A DNA stretch of 64,000 nt, from contig JAUSOF010000030.1 of NCBI GenBank assembly GCA_030656145.1, forward strand, positions 62,001 through 126,000. Reading direction: 5' to 3'. The notes under the pieces were generated by a model that was not told where the DNA came from, did not search any database, and saw nothing but the letters and a program-made list of their open reading frames with translations. The translations under genes and the position numbers were made by a program. Numbering within the stretch: the first letter of the stretch is position 1; each line of letters begins with the position of its first letter. Origin of the DNA: Pseudomonas sp. (GTDB lineage Bacteria > Pseudomonadota > Gammaproteobacteria > Pseudomonadales > Pseudomonadaceae). This document shows, piece by piece, positions 18,760 through 27,590 of the stretch.

Positions 18760-21700
18760 ATGGATTTCAATCTGTCTGCCTGGGCCCTGCGCAATCGTCA
18801 GATCGTGCTCTACGTCATGCTGTTGCTGGCCGTGGTCGGCGGTATTTCCTACTCCAAGCTGGGTCAGAGCGAAGACCCGCCGTTCACCTTCAAGGCCATG
18901 GTGGTGCGCACTGTCTGGCCGGGTGCCAGTGCCGAGGAAGTCGCCCGCCAGGTCACTGAGCGCATCGAAAAGAAGCTGATGGAGACCGGCGAATACGACA
19001 AGATCGTGTCCTTCTCCCGCCCTGGCGAGTCCCAGGTGACCTTCGTTGCCCGTGACTCAATGCACTCGGAGGACATTCCCGACCTGTTTTACCAGGTGCG
19101 CAAGAAGGTCGGCGATATTCGCCACACCTTGCCCCAGGGCATCCAGGGACCGTTCTACAACGATGAATTCGGCACTACCTTTGGCAATATCTATGCATTG
19201 ACCGGCGCAGGCTTCGACTACGCGGTGCTCAAGGACTATGCCGACCGCGTGCAACTGCAACTGCAGCGGGTCAAGGACGTGGGCAAGGTCGACCTGATCG
19301 GTCTGCAGGACGAGAAGATCTGGATCGAGTTGTCCAACACCAAGCTGGCCACCCTCGGCTTGCCGCTGGCTGTGGTGCAGCAGGCGCTGGAAGAGCAGAA
19401 CGCGGTGGCCGCTGCCGGTTTCTTCGAAACCCCTTCGGAGCGCGTGCAACTGCGGGTCACCGGGCGTTTCGAGTCGGTCGAGGAGATCCGCAACTTCCCG
19501 ATCCGGGTGGCCGAACGGACCTTCCGCATCGGCGATGTGGCCGAGGTCAAGCGTGGCTTCAACGATCCACCTGCACCGCGCATGCGCTTCATGGGCGAAG
19601 ATGCTATTGGCCTAGCGGTGTCGATGAAAGCCGGCGGCGATATTCTGGTGCTGGGGGATGCCCTGGAAGTTGACTTCGCCCGCCTGCAGGAGACCCTGCC
19701 GGCCGGCATGCAACTGCGCAAGGTCTCGGATCAACCGGCTGCAGTGAAGACCGGCGTTGGTGAGTTCGTTCGCGTGCTCACCGAGGCGGTGATCATCGTC
19801 TTGCTGGTGAGCTTCTTCTCCCTCGGCCTGCGCACCGGCCTGGTGGTGGCGCTGTCGATTCCGCTGGTGCTGGCGATGACCTTCGCCGTTATGTACTACC
19901 TGGGGATCGGCCTGCACAAGATTTCCCTCGGTGCGCTGGTGCTGGCACTGGGCTTGATGGTCGACGATGCGATCATTGCCGTGGAGATGATGTCGATCAA
20001 GATGGAACAGGGCTATGACCGCCTCAAAGCGGCCAGTTATGCCTGGACCAGCACCGCCTTCCCGATGCTCACCGGCACCCTGATCACCGCTGCCGGCTTC
20101 CTGCCGATCGCCACCGCGCAGTCCGGCACCGGCGAGTACACGCGCTCGATTTTCCAGGTGGTGACCATTGCCTTGCTGGTGTCGTGGATCGTCGCGGTGA
20201 TCTTCGTACCCTACCTCGGCGCCAAGCTGTTACCGGACCTGGCCAAGCTGCACGCGGCCAAGCATGGCGGCAGCGCCGGTGGTCATGACCCCTACGCCAC
20301 GCCGTTCTACCAGCGTGTACGGCGCACCGTGCACTGGTGTGTGCGCCGGCGCAAGACAGTGATCGTGCTGACCCTCGCGCTGTTCGTCGCCTCGATCATG
20401 CTGTTCCGTTTCGTGCCTCAGCAGTTCTTCCCGGCTTCCGGCCGACTGGAGCTGATGGTCGACCTCAAACTCGGCGAAGGTGCTTCCCTGAACGCCACCG
20501 CCGAGCAGGTCAAACATCTCGAAAAGCTGCTCGATGGCCACCCGGGCATCGACAACTACGTGGCCTATGTTGGCACCGGCTCGCCGCGTTTCTACCTGCC
20601 GCTCGACCAGCAGTTACCCGCTGCCAGCTTCGCCCAGATTGTGGTATTGGCGAAAAGCATCGAGGAGCGCGAACAGATCCGCAGTTGGCTGATCGACACC
20701 CTGAGCGAGGAGTTTCCGACGTTGCGCACGCGCATCTCGCGCCTGGAGAACGGCCCGCCGGTCGGCTATCCGGTGCAGTTTCGCGTCTCAGGCGAGCATA
20801 TCGACGAGGTCCGCACGCTGGCCCGCGAAGTGGCAAGCAAGGTACGTGACAACCCGCATGTGGCCAACGTCCACCTGGACTGGGAAGAGCCAAGCAAGGT
20901 GGTGCGCCTGAACATCGACCAGGAGCGTGCCCGTGTGATGGGTGTGACCACCGCTGATCTGTCGCGTTTCCTGCAAAGTTCGCTGACCGGTGCGCCGGTC
21001 AGCCAGTACCGCGAAGGCAACGAACTGGTTGAAATCCTCCTGCGCGGCACCGTGAGCGAGCGCCAGCAACTCGGCCTGTTGCCGAGCCTGGCGATACCGA
21101 CTGCCAGCGGTAGCAGTGTGCCGCTGTCGCAGATTGCCATTCTCGAATACGGCTTCGAGGAAGGGGTGATCTGGCATCGCAACCGTTTGCCGACCGTTAC
21201 CGTGCGCGCCGACATCTATGGCAAGGAGCAACCGGTCAGCCTGGTCAAGCAGATCCTGCCGACCCTGGAGCCGATCCGCGCGGCGTTGCCTGATGGCTAC
21301 CTGCTGGATGTTGGCGGCACCGTGGAAGACTCGTCGCGCGGGCAGGCCTCGGTCAACGCCGGTATCCCTCTGTTCGTGGTGGTGGTGTTGACCCTGTTGA
21401 TGCTGCAGCTGAAGAGCTTTTCGCGCTCGGCCATGGTGTTCCTCACCGCGCCGCTTGGGCTGATCGGCGTGACCCTGTTCCTGTTGATCTTCCGCCAGCC
21501 GTTCGGCTTCGTCGCCATGCTCGGCACCATCGCCCTGTCCGGCATGATCATGCGCAACTCGGTGATCCTGGTCGATCAGATCGAGCAGGACAGAAGCGCC
21601 GGCCTGGATACCTGGAACTCCATTATCGAGGCTACGGTACGGCGTTTCCGGCCCATCGTGCTGACCGCCCTGGCGGCGGTGCTGGCGATGATTCCACTGT

Positions 21701-21840
21701 CGCGCAGCGTGTTCTTCGGGCCGATGGCGGTAGCGATCATGGGCGGCCTGATCGTCGCTACGGCGTTGACCCTGCTGTTCCTGCCAGCGCTGTATGCGGC
21801 CTGGTTTCGGGTCAAGCAAGAGGCGCATCAGCCGGACTGA
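18760..21840 (+). CDS. mexK: RND efflux transporter, MexK-like
   Basis: The 1026-residue inner-membrane pump has the RND plan of two repeats, each with one leading helix, a large periplasmic loop and a bundle of helices. LVLALGLMVDDAIIAVEMMS contains the TM4 acid pair Asp402-Asp403 of the proton relay. The second half has GTIALSGMIMRNSVILVDQI and FLPALYAAWF. In PAO1, MexJK exports triclosan and, with OprM, erythromycin. No outer-membrane channel gene follows; a terminator does, so a channel encoded elsewhere must be used. Confidence 0.9.
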   Translation: MDFNLSAWALRNRQIVLYVMLLLAVVGGISYSKLGQSEDPPFTFKAMVVRTVWPGASAEEVARQVTERIEKKLMETGEYDKIVSFSRPGESQVTFVARDSMHSEDIPDLFYQVRKKVGDIRHTLPQGIQGPFYNDEFGTTFGNIYALTGAGFDYAVLKDYADRVQLQLQRVKDVGKVDLIGLQDEKIWIELSNTKLATLGLPLAVVQQALEEQNAVAAAGFFETPSERVQLRVTGRFESVEEIRNFPIRVAERTFRIGDVAEVKRGFNDPPAPRMRFMGEDAIGLAVSMKAGGDILVLGDALEVDFARLQETLPAGMQLRKVSDQPAAVKTGVGEFVRVLTEAVIIVLLVSFFSLGLRTGLVVALSIPLVLAMTFAVMYYLGIGLHKISLGALVLALGLMVDDAIIAVEMMSIKMEQGYDRLKAASYAWTSTAFPMLTGTLITAAGFLPIATAQSGTGEYTRSIFQVVTIALLVSWIVAVIFVPYLGAKLLPDLAKLHAAKHGGSAGGHDPYATPFYQRVRRTVHWCVRRRKTVIVLTLALFVASIMLFRFVPQQFFPASGRLELMVDLKLGEGASLNATAEQVKHLEKLLDGHPGIDNYVAYVGTGSPRFYLPLDQQLPAASFAQIVVLAKSIEEREQIRSWLIDTLSEEFPTLRTRISRLENGPPVGYPVQFRVSGEHIDEVRTLAREVASKVRDNPHVANVHLDWEEPSKVVRLNIDQERARVMGVTTADLSRFLQSSLTGAPVSQYREGNELVEILLRGTVSERQQLGLLPSLAIPTASGSSVPLSQIAILEYGFEEGVIWHRNRLPTVTVRADIYGKEQPVSLVKQILPTLEPIRAALPDGYLLDVGGTVEDSSRGQASVNAGIPLFVVVVLTLLMLQLKSFSRSAMVFLTAPLGLIGVTLFLLIFRQPFGFVAMLGTIALSGMIMRNSVILVDQIEQDRSAGLDTWNSIIEATVRRFRPIVLTALAAVLAMIPLSRSVFFGPMAVAIMGGLIVATALTLLFLPALYAAWFRVKQEAHQPD

Positions 21841-21859
21841 GCAGGCAGTTGATGCTGAT

Positions 21860-21889
21860 AAAAGCCAGACCTCAGGGTCGGGCTTTTTT
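21860..21889 (+). terminator. Rho-independent terminator of the mexJK operon
   Basis: AAAGCC-A-GACC pairs with GGTC-G-GGCTTT around a short TCAG-type loop and is followed by a run of six T. It lies 20 bases after the mexK stop codon. Confidence 0.88.
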
Positions 21890-21899
21890 ATGCGGGCCT

Positions 21900-21966
21900 G
21901 GTTTCACCCCGCTTCCGTAGGCGCGGCCTATGGCCGCGAAGCTTTTCAGGTACCGCGGGTGAAACC
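21900..21966. repeat. Nested inverted repeat with REP-like core
   Basis: GGTTTCACCC at 21900-21909 pairs with GGGTGAAACC at 21957-21966. Between them, GCGGCC and GGCCGC at about 21922-21938 form an inner palindrome inside the REP-like GTAGGCGCGGCCTATGGCCG. The composite would fold as a long stem with an inner hairpin. Confidence 0.65.
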
Positions 21967-22062
21967 GATACGCGTGCAGCGGCCATTAGGCGCTTGATGA
22001 CTGTCGCTGCGCTCAACCATGCCCCCGACCCATCCAGCGAATCTACGGCCCCACCCGACCTT

Positions 22063-22087
22063 GTAGGAGGGGCCTTGGCCGCGAAGC
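22063..22087. repeat. REP-like element (GGAGGGGCCTTGGCCGCGA type)
   Basis: The core GGAGGGGCCTTGGCCGCGA is repeated at 24161-24185, on the far side of the GH13 gene, in the same orientation. It resembles the Pseudomonas REP consensus of the GTAGGAGCGGGCTTGCCCGCGA kind, with GGCC-TT-GGCC as its palindromic heart. Confidence 0.7.
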
Positions 22088-22243
22088 TTCTGGCTTCTCG
22101 CCTTTAGCCCTGGAGCATGCCAATGCCGCTCGGGAATTAGCGTGCCGAATGTCTCCCGGATTACGCCACGGCTTGTCTTGCCTACGCGCTCGGCAATGGC
22201 TAGAAGCACATCCTGTGCGCCCTCGCCCAGAACATGGATTATT

Positions 22244-22267
22244 GGTGCGCGCGGCGCACCCTACGGG
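22244..22267. repeat. GGTGCGC...GCGCACCCTAC palindrome, single copy
   Basis: GGTGCGCGCGGCGCACCCTA matches the 3' arm of the inverted repeat at 1072-1134 with one base change (GCG for ACG). No partner arm is visible nearby, so it is an isolated half-element. Confidence 0.65.
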
Positions 22268-22544
22268 AGAGGCCGCGTCGCGCTCGAACGCTGTGCCAGG
22301 GCACAACATATAACGGCGGTTTGGCCTTTTGCTCGCGTATTCGCGTGCCATAGAACCGATACCGGCTGTTGCTGTCGGCCCATCTTGCGGACTTGAGCTG
22401 TTAGGGTTGTGGCGGACGGTTGCCGGCTAGGAGGCTCTTTTGCGCGTTGATCCAGTGTGCTGCAGGCCGTATCTCTGCGCCGGCTGTCCTGGGCTGTTGG
22501 TTGTAGCAGGCAGCTGAAATTCCATGAATTCAGGGAGACTGCGC

Positions 22545-23987
22545 ATGTCGCTGAAAAATACCGTCCACTTGATCGCCTACCCGAACCGTATCGGCTCGGG
22601 CCTGGCTGACCTGGCCGATTTCGTCGAACACAAGCTCGGGCGCGCGGTGGGCGGGGTGCATGTGCTGCCGCCCTTTGTGTCCAATGCCGACGGTGGTTTC
22701 TCGCCGCTGACGCACAAGCGTATCGACCCGAAATTCGGCACCTGGGCAGATATCGAGCGCCTGAGCGCCAACTACGACGTCTGTCTGGACCTGGTACTCA
22801 ATCACCTGGCCGACGAATCGCCGGAGTTCCAGGACTACCTGCAAAAGGGCAAGGCCTCGCAGTGGGCCGAGCTGTTCATCGACGTCGACAGCCTGGGCGA
22901 GATAAGCCCTGACGATCTGGCCAAAATCCACATCCGCAAGGAAAAGGAACCGTTCCGCGAAATCACCTTCGCCGACGGCAGTCGTGGGCGGGTCTGGTGC
23001 ACCTTCAGCGAGCGGCAGATCGACCTCAATTTCGACTCGCCGCTGACCTACCAGATGATGGCCGACACCATCGCCTATCTCGCCGAGCGCGGGGTCAAGT
23101 TGCTGCGCCTGGATGCCTTCGGCTACACCACCAAGAAGGTCGGCACCAGCTGCTTTCTGGTCGAGCCGCAGGTGTGGCAGATTCTCGACTGGTTCAAGAC
23201 CACGGCGGCGGCCAGCGGCATAGAACTGCTGCCCGAGGTACACGACCACCCGAGTTGGCAGTACGCCATTTCGGCGCGCGGCATGTGGTCCTATGCCTTC
23301 GCGCTGCCACCACTGCTGCTGTACAGCCTGCTTGACGCCAACAGCCAGTACCTCAAGTCCTGGCTGCGCATGTGCCCGCACAACCAGATCACCGTGCTCG
23401 ACACCCACGACGGCATCTGCATTCCTGATGTGGAGGAGATCCTCCCGCGTGAGCACATCGAAGCGTTGATCCAGAACGTCTCGGAACGCAGCGCCGACCC
23501 CATACTGCGCCGTTCGGCCGCCAACGTGCACAGCGTCGGCGCGATCTACCAGCTCACCTGCACCTTCTTCGATGCCCTGCAGGGCAACGAGGACGCCTAT
23601 ATCACCGCCCGGGCGATCCAGTTCTTTACCCCCGGCATTCCGCAGGTCTACTACGTCGGCCTGCTGGCCGGCCACAACGACGCCGAGTTGATGCACGAAA
23701 CCGGCGAGGCGCGGGAAATCAACCGCCACCACTACTCGCTGGACGAAGCCGAGCATGCATTGCAGGCCCCGGTGGTGCAGCGCCTGCTCAGTCTGATGGA
23801 GCTGCGCTCGACCCACCCGGCTTTTGCCGGCACGTTCGAACTGCACCAGTCGAACATGTACAGCGTGTCGATGGGCTGGCGCGCCGGTGAGCATTGCTGC
23901 CACCTGTTCGTCGACCTGATCTTTCGCACCGCCACCGTGACCTGCACGGGGGCGGATGGCGGCGAGGAGACGACCTTCAGGTGCTGA
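22545..23987 (+). CDS. GH13 subfamily-18 glycoside phosphorylase (sucrose phosphorylase-like)
   Basis: The 480-residue protein matches the sucrose phosphorylase group: VHLIAYPNRIGSGLADL at the start, GVHVLPPFVSNADGGFSPL, LLRLDAFGYTTKKVGTSCF (nucleophile Asp), ELLPEVHDH (acid/base Glu), VLDTHDGI (transition-state Asp) and GIPQVYYVGLLAGHND, a group signature. These enzymes reversibly phosphorolyse a glucoside such as sucrose, glucosylglycerate or glucosylglycerol to glucose 1-phosphate; which one cannot be told from sequence. ATG 22545 has CAGGGAGA upstream. No transporter, regulator or partner sugar gene is adjacent, so it is an orphan. Confidence 0.85.
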   Translation: MSLKNTVHLIAYPNRIGSGLADLADFVEHKLGRAVGGVHVLPPFVSNADGGFSPLTHKRIDPKFGTWADIERLSANYDVCLDLVLNHLADESPEFQDYLQKGKASQWAELFIDVDSLGEISPDDLAKIHIRKEKEPFREITFADGSRGRVWCTFSERQIDLNFDSPLTYQMMADTIAYLAERGVKLLRLDAFGYTTKKVGTSCFLVEPQVWQILDWFKTTAAASGIELLPEVHDHPSWQYAISARGMWSYAFALPPLLLYSLLDANSQYLKSWLRMCPHNQITVLDTHDGICIPDVEEILPREHIEALIQNVSERSADPILRRSAANVHSVGAIYQLTCTFFDALQGNEDAYITARAIQFFTPGIPQVYYVGLLAGHNDAELMHETGEAREINRHHYSLDEAEHALQAPVVQRLLSLMELRSTHPAFAGTFELHQSNMYSVSMGWRAGEHCCHLFVDLIFRTATVTCTGADGGEETTFRC

Positions 23988-24160
23988 GGCGGTAGTTGAT
24001 TAGTTGCGGGTTGGATCTGCGCGGCACCCGGGTTTCGCTGCGCTCATCCCTCGGTCCAGCCTGCGACTATTACTGCGCTGCGCAATGATTCCCCCTGTAC
24101 TGTTGAACAGGGAGATGGCGCTTGATGTTGCGATTGTGAGTTGCGGGCTCCCGCAATCCT

Positions 24161-24185
24161 GTGGGAGGGGCCTTGGCCGCGACGC
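24161..24185. repeat. REP-like element (GGAGGGGCCTTGGCCGCGA type)
   Basis: This shares the 19-base core GGAGGGGCCTTGGCCGCGA with the unit at 22063-22087. The two copies flank the GH13 gene in direct orientation, about 2.1 kb apart. Confidence 0.7.
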
Positions 24186-24433
24186 GATGGTGCCGCCAGT
24201 GCTGAATTCGGTTTGTTTACGCCGCGTGTGCTCTGCCTGGGCTATGTGCCTGGGCTAAGGGTTGACTCGCTGCGCTCGTCCTGCGGGCCAGTCTGCGGTT
24301 GTTACTTCGCTTCGGTTTGGCCGGCGAGGGTGCTTTTGCTGTCCTGCATGCTCATCTTCTTCAATCAGATGACCTGTCTCTCATGGCCACAGGCCTGGCA
24401 ATTTCAGAAGGTTGCAAGGCTTTTCAGCCAGAC

Positions 24434-24466
24434 AAAATAAAGCCTGCACGAGGCAGGCTTTATTTT
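24434..24466. terminator. Bidirectional terminator next to tRNA-Pro
   Basis: A perfect 14-bp stem (AAAATAAAGCCTGC with its complement) has a five-base loop and T runs on both strands. It lies 40 bases beyond the 3' end of the minus-strand tRNA gene and is its likely terminator. Confidence 0.9.
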
Positions 24467-24506
24467 TTGTTTCAGCTCCTGCGCGAAGCAGGTTGAAACC
24501 GGGATT

Positions 24507-24583
24507 TGGTCGGAGAGGCAGGATTCGAACCTGCGACCTTCTCGTCCCGAACGAGACGCGCTACCGAGCTGCGCTACACTCCG
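24507..24583 (-). tRNA. tRNA-Pro (anticodon CGG)
   Basis: The minus strand folds as a 77-nt tRNA. The acceptor stem CGGAGTG pairs with the 3' CTCTCCG-type strand, followed by an encoded ACCA. The D arm is AGCGCAGCTCGGTAGCGC. The anticodon stem TCTCG/CGAGA carries loop TTCGGGA (anticodon CGG, reading CCG), and the T arm contains GGTTCGAATCC. The CCA end is genomically encoded. A strong terminator follows. A tRNA-Pro next to the molybdenum-cofactor block is also what I remember in PAO1. Confidence 0.95.
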
Positions 24584-24732
24584 AATGAGCCGCATTTTAC
24601 TCAAAAAGTTTGATGGCACAAGGGGTTAGGCTGATTTTTCCACGTGGCAGGGCGTTACCTGCATCGTTTTTGTGCGCGCGCTATACCAGGGGCTACCCGC
24701 TGGCTGGGTGGCCGCCTGCGTGCAGAGTGTGC

Positions 24733-24954
24733 TTACAACTCGCGGATGGTGCGCACTTGGTCTTTGTTGACCTTGGCGCGGTTGCCGTCGAGTTGTTCGA
24801 ATTCGTAGAAGCCGGAGTTGTCATCAAACTTCGGGGTGTTGATGGTCTGGATTTCACGGCCATCGTTGAGGGTGATTACCGATGGCGATGCGCAGCCTGC
24901 CAGCGTGGCAAGGCCAAGGGCGAGCAGTAATGCGGGAAGAGTCCGCTGAGTCAT
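24733..24954 (-). CDS. YgdI/YgdR family small lipoprotein
   Basis: The 73-residue precursor has a lipoprotein signal with lipobox LAGC near residue 21, then SPSVITLNDGREIQTI and FYEFEQLDGNRAKVNKDQV. This is the SH3-like YgdI/YgdR (DUF903) fold. The mature protein is a membrane-anchored lipoprotein of about 53 residues. The family's role is unknown. It lies between tRNA-Pro and mobA on the same strand. Confidence 0.9.
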   Translation of the reverse strand: MTQRTLPALLLALGLATLAGCASPSVITLNDGREIQTINTPKFDDNSGFYEFEQLDGNRAKVNKDQVRTIREL

Positions 24955-25036
24955 GATGTGCTTCCTTGAGTTTTATAGGAGGGCTGTGTACTCAGCCTCT
25001 GACGGGTAATCGGCGATCAAGTTCAGTGGCGGGCAA

Positions 25037-25621
25037 TCATTCGCTGTTCTGCGCGAGCAGGTCAGGGGTGTTGAGGTTGGCCAGGCGTGGGTCGTTGGGT
25101 GGGCACACAATGGCGATGGGTTCGTGCTGGCATAGCCAACGCTGCGGGCTGCGCTCGCCGGCCTGCCATGCCTTTTCGAGTGCGCTGCCCAGGGCTTTGG
25201 GGATCAGGCTGAACAAGGGTTCCCAAAAATCGCCTTGACGCACCATCACCGGCCGGCTGCCGGCCTCGGCCAGTAACGCGTCGATCAGGGCGCGATCGAG
25301 CAGGGGCGTGTCGCAGGGCAGTACCAGCAGATACTCGTGGCGGGCCGCTTGCAAGCCGGCGCGGATACCGGCCAGCGGGCCGGGGAAGTGTTGGTCGTCG
25401 TCGCTGATCAGGCGGTCGGCAAAGGCCTTGTAGCGTTCGCTATTGCGGTTGCAGGAGATGATCAGGTCGTCGCTGAGCGGCCGCACCAGGTCATGCAGCC
25501 AGGCGATCAGCGGGCGGCCCTGCCATTCGATCAGGCCCTTGTCGCGGCCGCCCATGCGTTGTCCGCGTCCACCGCACAACAGCAGCACGGAACAGCTCGG
25601 CAGAACAGGCGTGGCGGGCAT
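25037..25621 (-). CDS. mobA: Molybdenum cofactor guanylyltransferase MobA
   Basis: The 194-residue enzyme transfers GMP from GTP to molybdopterin to make the guanine dinucleotide cofactor (MGD). Motifs are [22 protein letters not shown] (GTP loop), [19 protein letters not shown] and VLPCDTPLL (metal-binding Asp). GGAGG lies seven bases before ATG 25621, fixing the start against an upstream ATG at 25657. It is divergent from moaB-moeA, with 68 bases between starts. Confidence 0.93.
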   Translation of the reverse strand: MPATPVLPSCSVLLLCGGRGQRMGGRDKGLIEWQGRPLIAWLHDLVRPLSDDLIISCNRNSERYKAFADRLISDDDQHFPGPLAGIRAGLQAARHEYLLVLPCDTPLLDRALIDALLAEAGSRPVMVRQGDFWEPLFSLIPKALGSALEKAWQAGERSPQRWLCQHEPIAIVCPPNDPRLANLNTPDLLAQNSE

Positions 25622-25689
25622 GGCAGAGCCTCCAAAGGTGGGCCTGTGATATAACATCGCGCACTCTCTCAGACAACTGGAAGCCTGCC

Positions 25690-26229
25690 ATGAACCACAA
25701 GGCCGAGGCGCAATTCGTGCCGTTGAATATTGCCGTACTGACCGTCAGCGATACCCGCACCCAGGAAACCGACACCTCTGGTCAGCTGTTCGTCGACCGT
25801 TTGCAGGCGGCCGGGCATAACCTGGCGGCGCGGGTGTTGCTCAAGGACGATTTATACAAAATCCGCGCCCAGGTGGCGACCTGGATTGCCGATGACAGCA
25901 TGCAGGTGGTGCTGATCACCGGTGGCACCGGCTTCACCGGTCGCGATAGCACCCCGGAAGCCGTGGCCTGCCTGCTGGACAAACAGGTGGATGGTTTCGG
26001 CGAGCTGTTCCGGCAGATTTCCGTGGCCGATATCGGCACCTCGACGGTCCAGTCCCGCGCGCTGGCCGGCATGGCCAACGGCACCCTGGTGTGCTGCCTG
26101 CCGGGCTCGACCAATGCCTGTCGCACCGCCTGGGATGGGATTCTCGCCGAGCAGCTGGATGCCCGTCATCGCCCGTGCAATTTCGTGCCGCACCTGAAGC
26201 AGGCGGCTGCCTGCGAGAGCCGCGGATGA
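25690..26229 (+). CDS. moaB: Molybdenum cofactor biosynthesis protein B (MoaB/MogA family)
   Basis: The 179-residue protein has the MPT-binding fold: [21 protein letters not shown] at the N-terminus, [19 protein letters not shown] and [19 protein letters not shown]. Family members bind molybdopterin and, in MogA-type enzymes, adenylylate it before metal insertion. It overlaps the downstream moeA gene by four bases (ATGA at 26226-26229), so the pair is coupled. Confidence 0.92.
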   Translation: MNHKAEAQFVPLNIAVLTVSDTRTQETDTSGQLFVDRLQAAGHNLAARVLLKDDLYKIRAQVATWIADDSMQVVLITGGTGFTGRDSTPEAVACLLDKQVDGFGELFRQISVADIGTSTVQSRALAGMANGTLVCCLPGSTNACRTAWDGILAEQLDARHRPCNFVPHLKQAAACESRG

Positions 26230-27440
26230 GTGGCCCCGAGCAGCCCGGCCTGCTGCCGGTCGAGGCCGCGCTGCAGCGATTGCTGGCGCTGGCCGAGGCA
26301 ATGCCGATCAGCGACAACCAGCAGGTCGCTTTGGCCGAGGCCGATGGCCGGGTGCTGGCCGAACCGCTGATCGCCGGGCTGGACTTGCCGCCCTGGGCCA
26401 ATAGCGCGATGGACGGTTACGCCCTGTGCCTGGACGACTGGACGGGCGAGCCGCTGCTGGTCAGTCAGCGTATCCAGGCCGGCAACGCGCCGCTGCCGTT
26501 GCAGCCTGGCAGCTGCGCGCGAATCTTCACCGGCGCACCGCTGCCGGCGGGTGCCGATACTGTGGAAATGCAGGAAAACGCGGTGGTTGAGGCCGATGGC
26601 CGGGTGCGTTTCAGCGAGCCTCTGCGGCTCGGCCAGAACGTCCGGGCCCAGGGCCAGGAAACCCGGGTCGGCGAGCATCTGTTGCCGACGGGGACGCGCC
26701 TCGGGCCGATCGAGCTGGGCCTGGCGGCCTCGCTGGGGATCGCCGAACTGAGCGTGCGGCGGCGCCTGCGGGTGGCGGTGCTGTCCACCGGTGATGAGCT
26801 GGTCGAGCCGGGCTTGCCGCTGGGGCCGGGGCAGATCTACAACAGCAATCGTCGCTTGTTGATGGCTTGGCTGCAGCGCCTTGGCTGTGAGGTGGTGGAT
26901 GGCGGCATCCTCGCCGACGACCTGCAGCTGACCCGTGCGGCATTGGCGGCGTTGAGTGATGTCGACCTGATTTTGTCCACCGGCGGCGTGTCGGTGGGCG
27001 AGGCGGATTTTCTCGGGGTGGCGCTGCGCGAGGAGGGCGAGCTGGCCTTCTGGAAGCTGGCGATCAAGCCGGGCAAACCGCTGACCTGCGGGCAGTTCCG
27101 CGGCGTGCCGGTGATCGGTTTGCCGGGCAATCCGGCCTCGACCCTGGTGACCTTCGGCCTGCTGGCGCGGCCTTATCTGCTAAGGCGCATGGGTGTGCAG
27201 CGAGTCGAGCCGCTGGGTTTGGCGATGCCGGCTGGCTTCACCTGGAGCAAACCGGGCAAGCGCCGCGAGTACCTGCGCGCGCGCCTGGAAAATGGCCGGG
27301 TGGTGTTGCACCCCAACCAGAGTTCCGGGGTATTGCGCAGCGCCGCCTGGGCCGAGGGCTTGGCCGAGGTGCTGGAGAACACGATTCTGGCCGAGGGCGA
27401 CAGCCTGCGGTTTATCCCGCTGAGCGAAATCCTCGGGTAG
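26226..27440 (+). CDS. moeA: Molybdopterin molybdenumtransferase MoeA
   Basis: The 404-residue protein has the four-domain MoeA plan: an N-terminal helix region, DLPPWANSAMDGYAL (active-site loop), RIFTGAPLPAGADTVEMQE, then the MPT-binding domain VAVLSTGDELVEPG, LILSTGGVSVGEADF and GLPGNPASTLVTF, and a C-terminal barrel. MoeA inserts molybdate into adenylylated molybdopterin. ATG 26226 overlaps the moaB stop codon. With mobA divergent alongside, this is a compact Mo-cofactor locus. Confidence 0.95.
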   Translation: MSGPEQPGLLPVEAALQRLLALAEAMPISDNQQVALAEADGRVLAEPLIAGLDLPPWANSAMDGYALCLDDWTGEPLLVSQRIQAGNAPLPLQPGSCARIFTGAPLPAGADTVEMQENAVVEADGRVRFSEPLRLGQNVRAQGQETRVGEHLLPTGTRLGPIELGLAASLGIAELSVRRRLRVAVLSTGDELVEPGLPLGPGQIYNSNRRLLMAWLQRLGCEVVDGGILADDLQLTRAALAALSDVDLILSTGGVSVGEADFLGVALREEGELAFWKLAIKPGKPLTCGQFRGVPVIGLPGNPASTLVTFGLLARPYLLRRMGVQRVEPLGLAMPAGFTWSKPGKRREYLRARLENGRVVLHPNQSSGVLRSAAWAEGLAEVLENTILAEGDSLRFIPLSEILG

Positions 27441-27500
27441 GTGGCTATGTAGGATGGGGCGGGCCGCGTAGGCCGGGTCGCGTAGGTCGGCCCGCGTAGG

Positions 27501-27584
27501 TTGAGCACAGCGATACCCATGTTGTCTGATTGAGAATCGCGCCCCCCCCCCTGCTGAGAACGATGATGGGTATCGCAAGCTCAA
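27501..27584. repeat. Inverted pair of GATGGGTATCGC elements with a C10 tract
   Basis: TTGAGCACAGCGATACCCAT at 27501-27520 and a near reverse complement at 27565-27584 flank a spacer containing ten C in a row (27542-27551). This is the third copy of this element in the window, between the convergent moeA and AraC genes. Confidence 0.75.
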
Positions 27585-27590
27585 CCCATC

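Larger units (their letters stand above)
21841..22544. other. 704-bp palindrome-rich intergenic region between mexK and the GH13 gene
   Basis: I see no credible gene. The region holds the mexK terminator, a nested inverted repeat (outer arms 21900-21909 and 21957-21966, inner REP-like core 21917-21942), another REP-like unit at 22063-22087, a partial TCGCTGCGCTCAACC element near 22006-22020, and a GGTGCGC-type palindrome at 22244-22267. A CAGGGAGA ribosome site ends it. Confidence 0.7.
23988..24506. other. 519-bp intergenic region between the GH13 gene and tRNA-Pro
   Basis: I find no credible gene. It contains a REP-like unit (24161-24185), several short TCGCTGCGCTC fragments (24035-24050 and near 24268) that recall the GATGGGTATCGC family, and the bidirectional hairpin at 24434-24466. 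With 21841-22544 it frames the GH13 gene in repeat-rich DNA. Confidence 0.6.

Noticed and set aside
22530-23903. A 457-codon minus-strand open frame
   Set aside because: It is antisense to the GH13 phosphorylase, whose catalytic motifs are clear.
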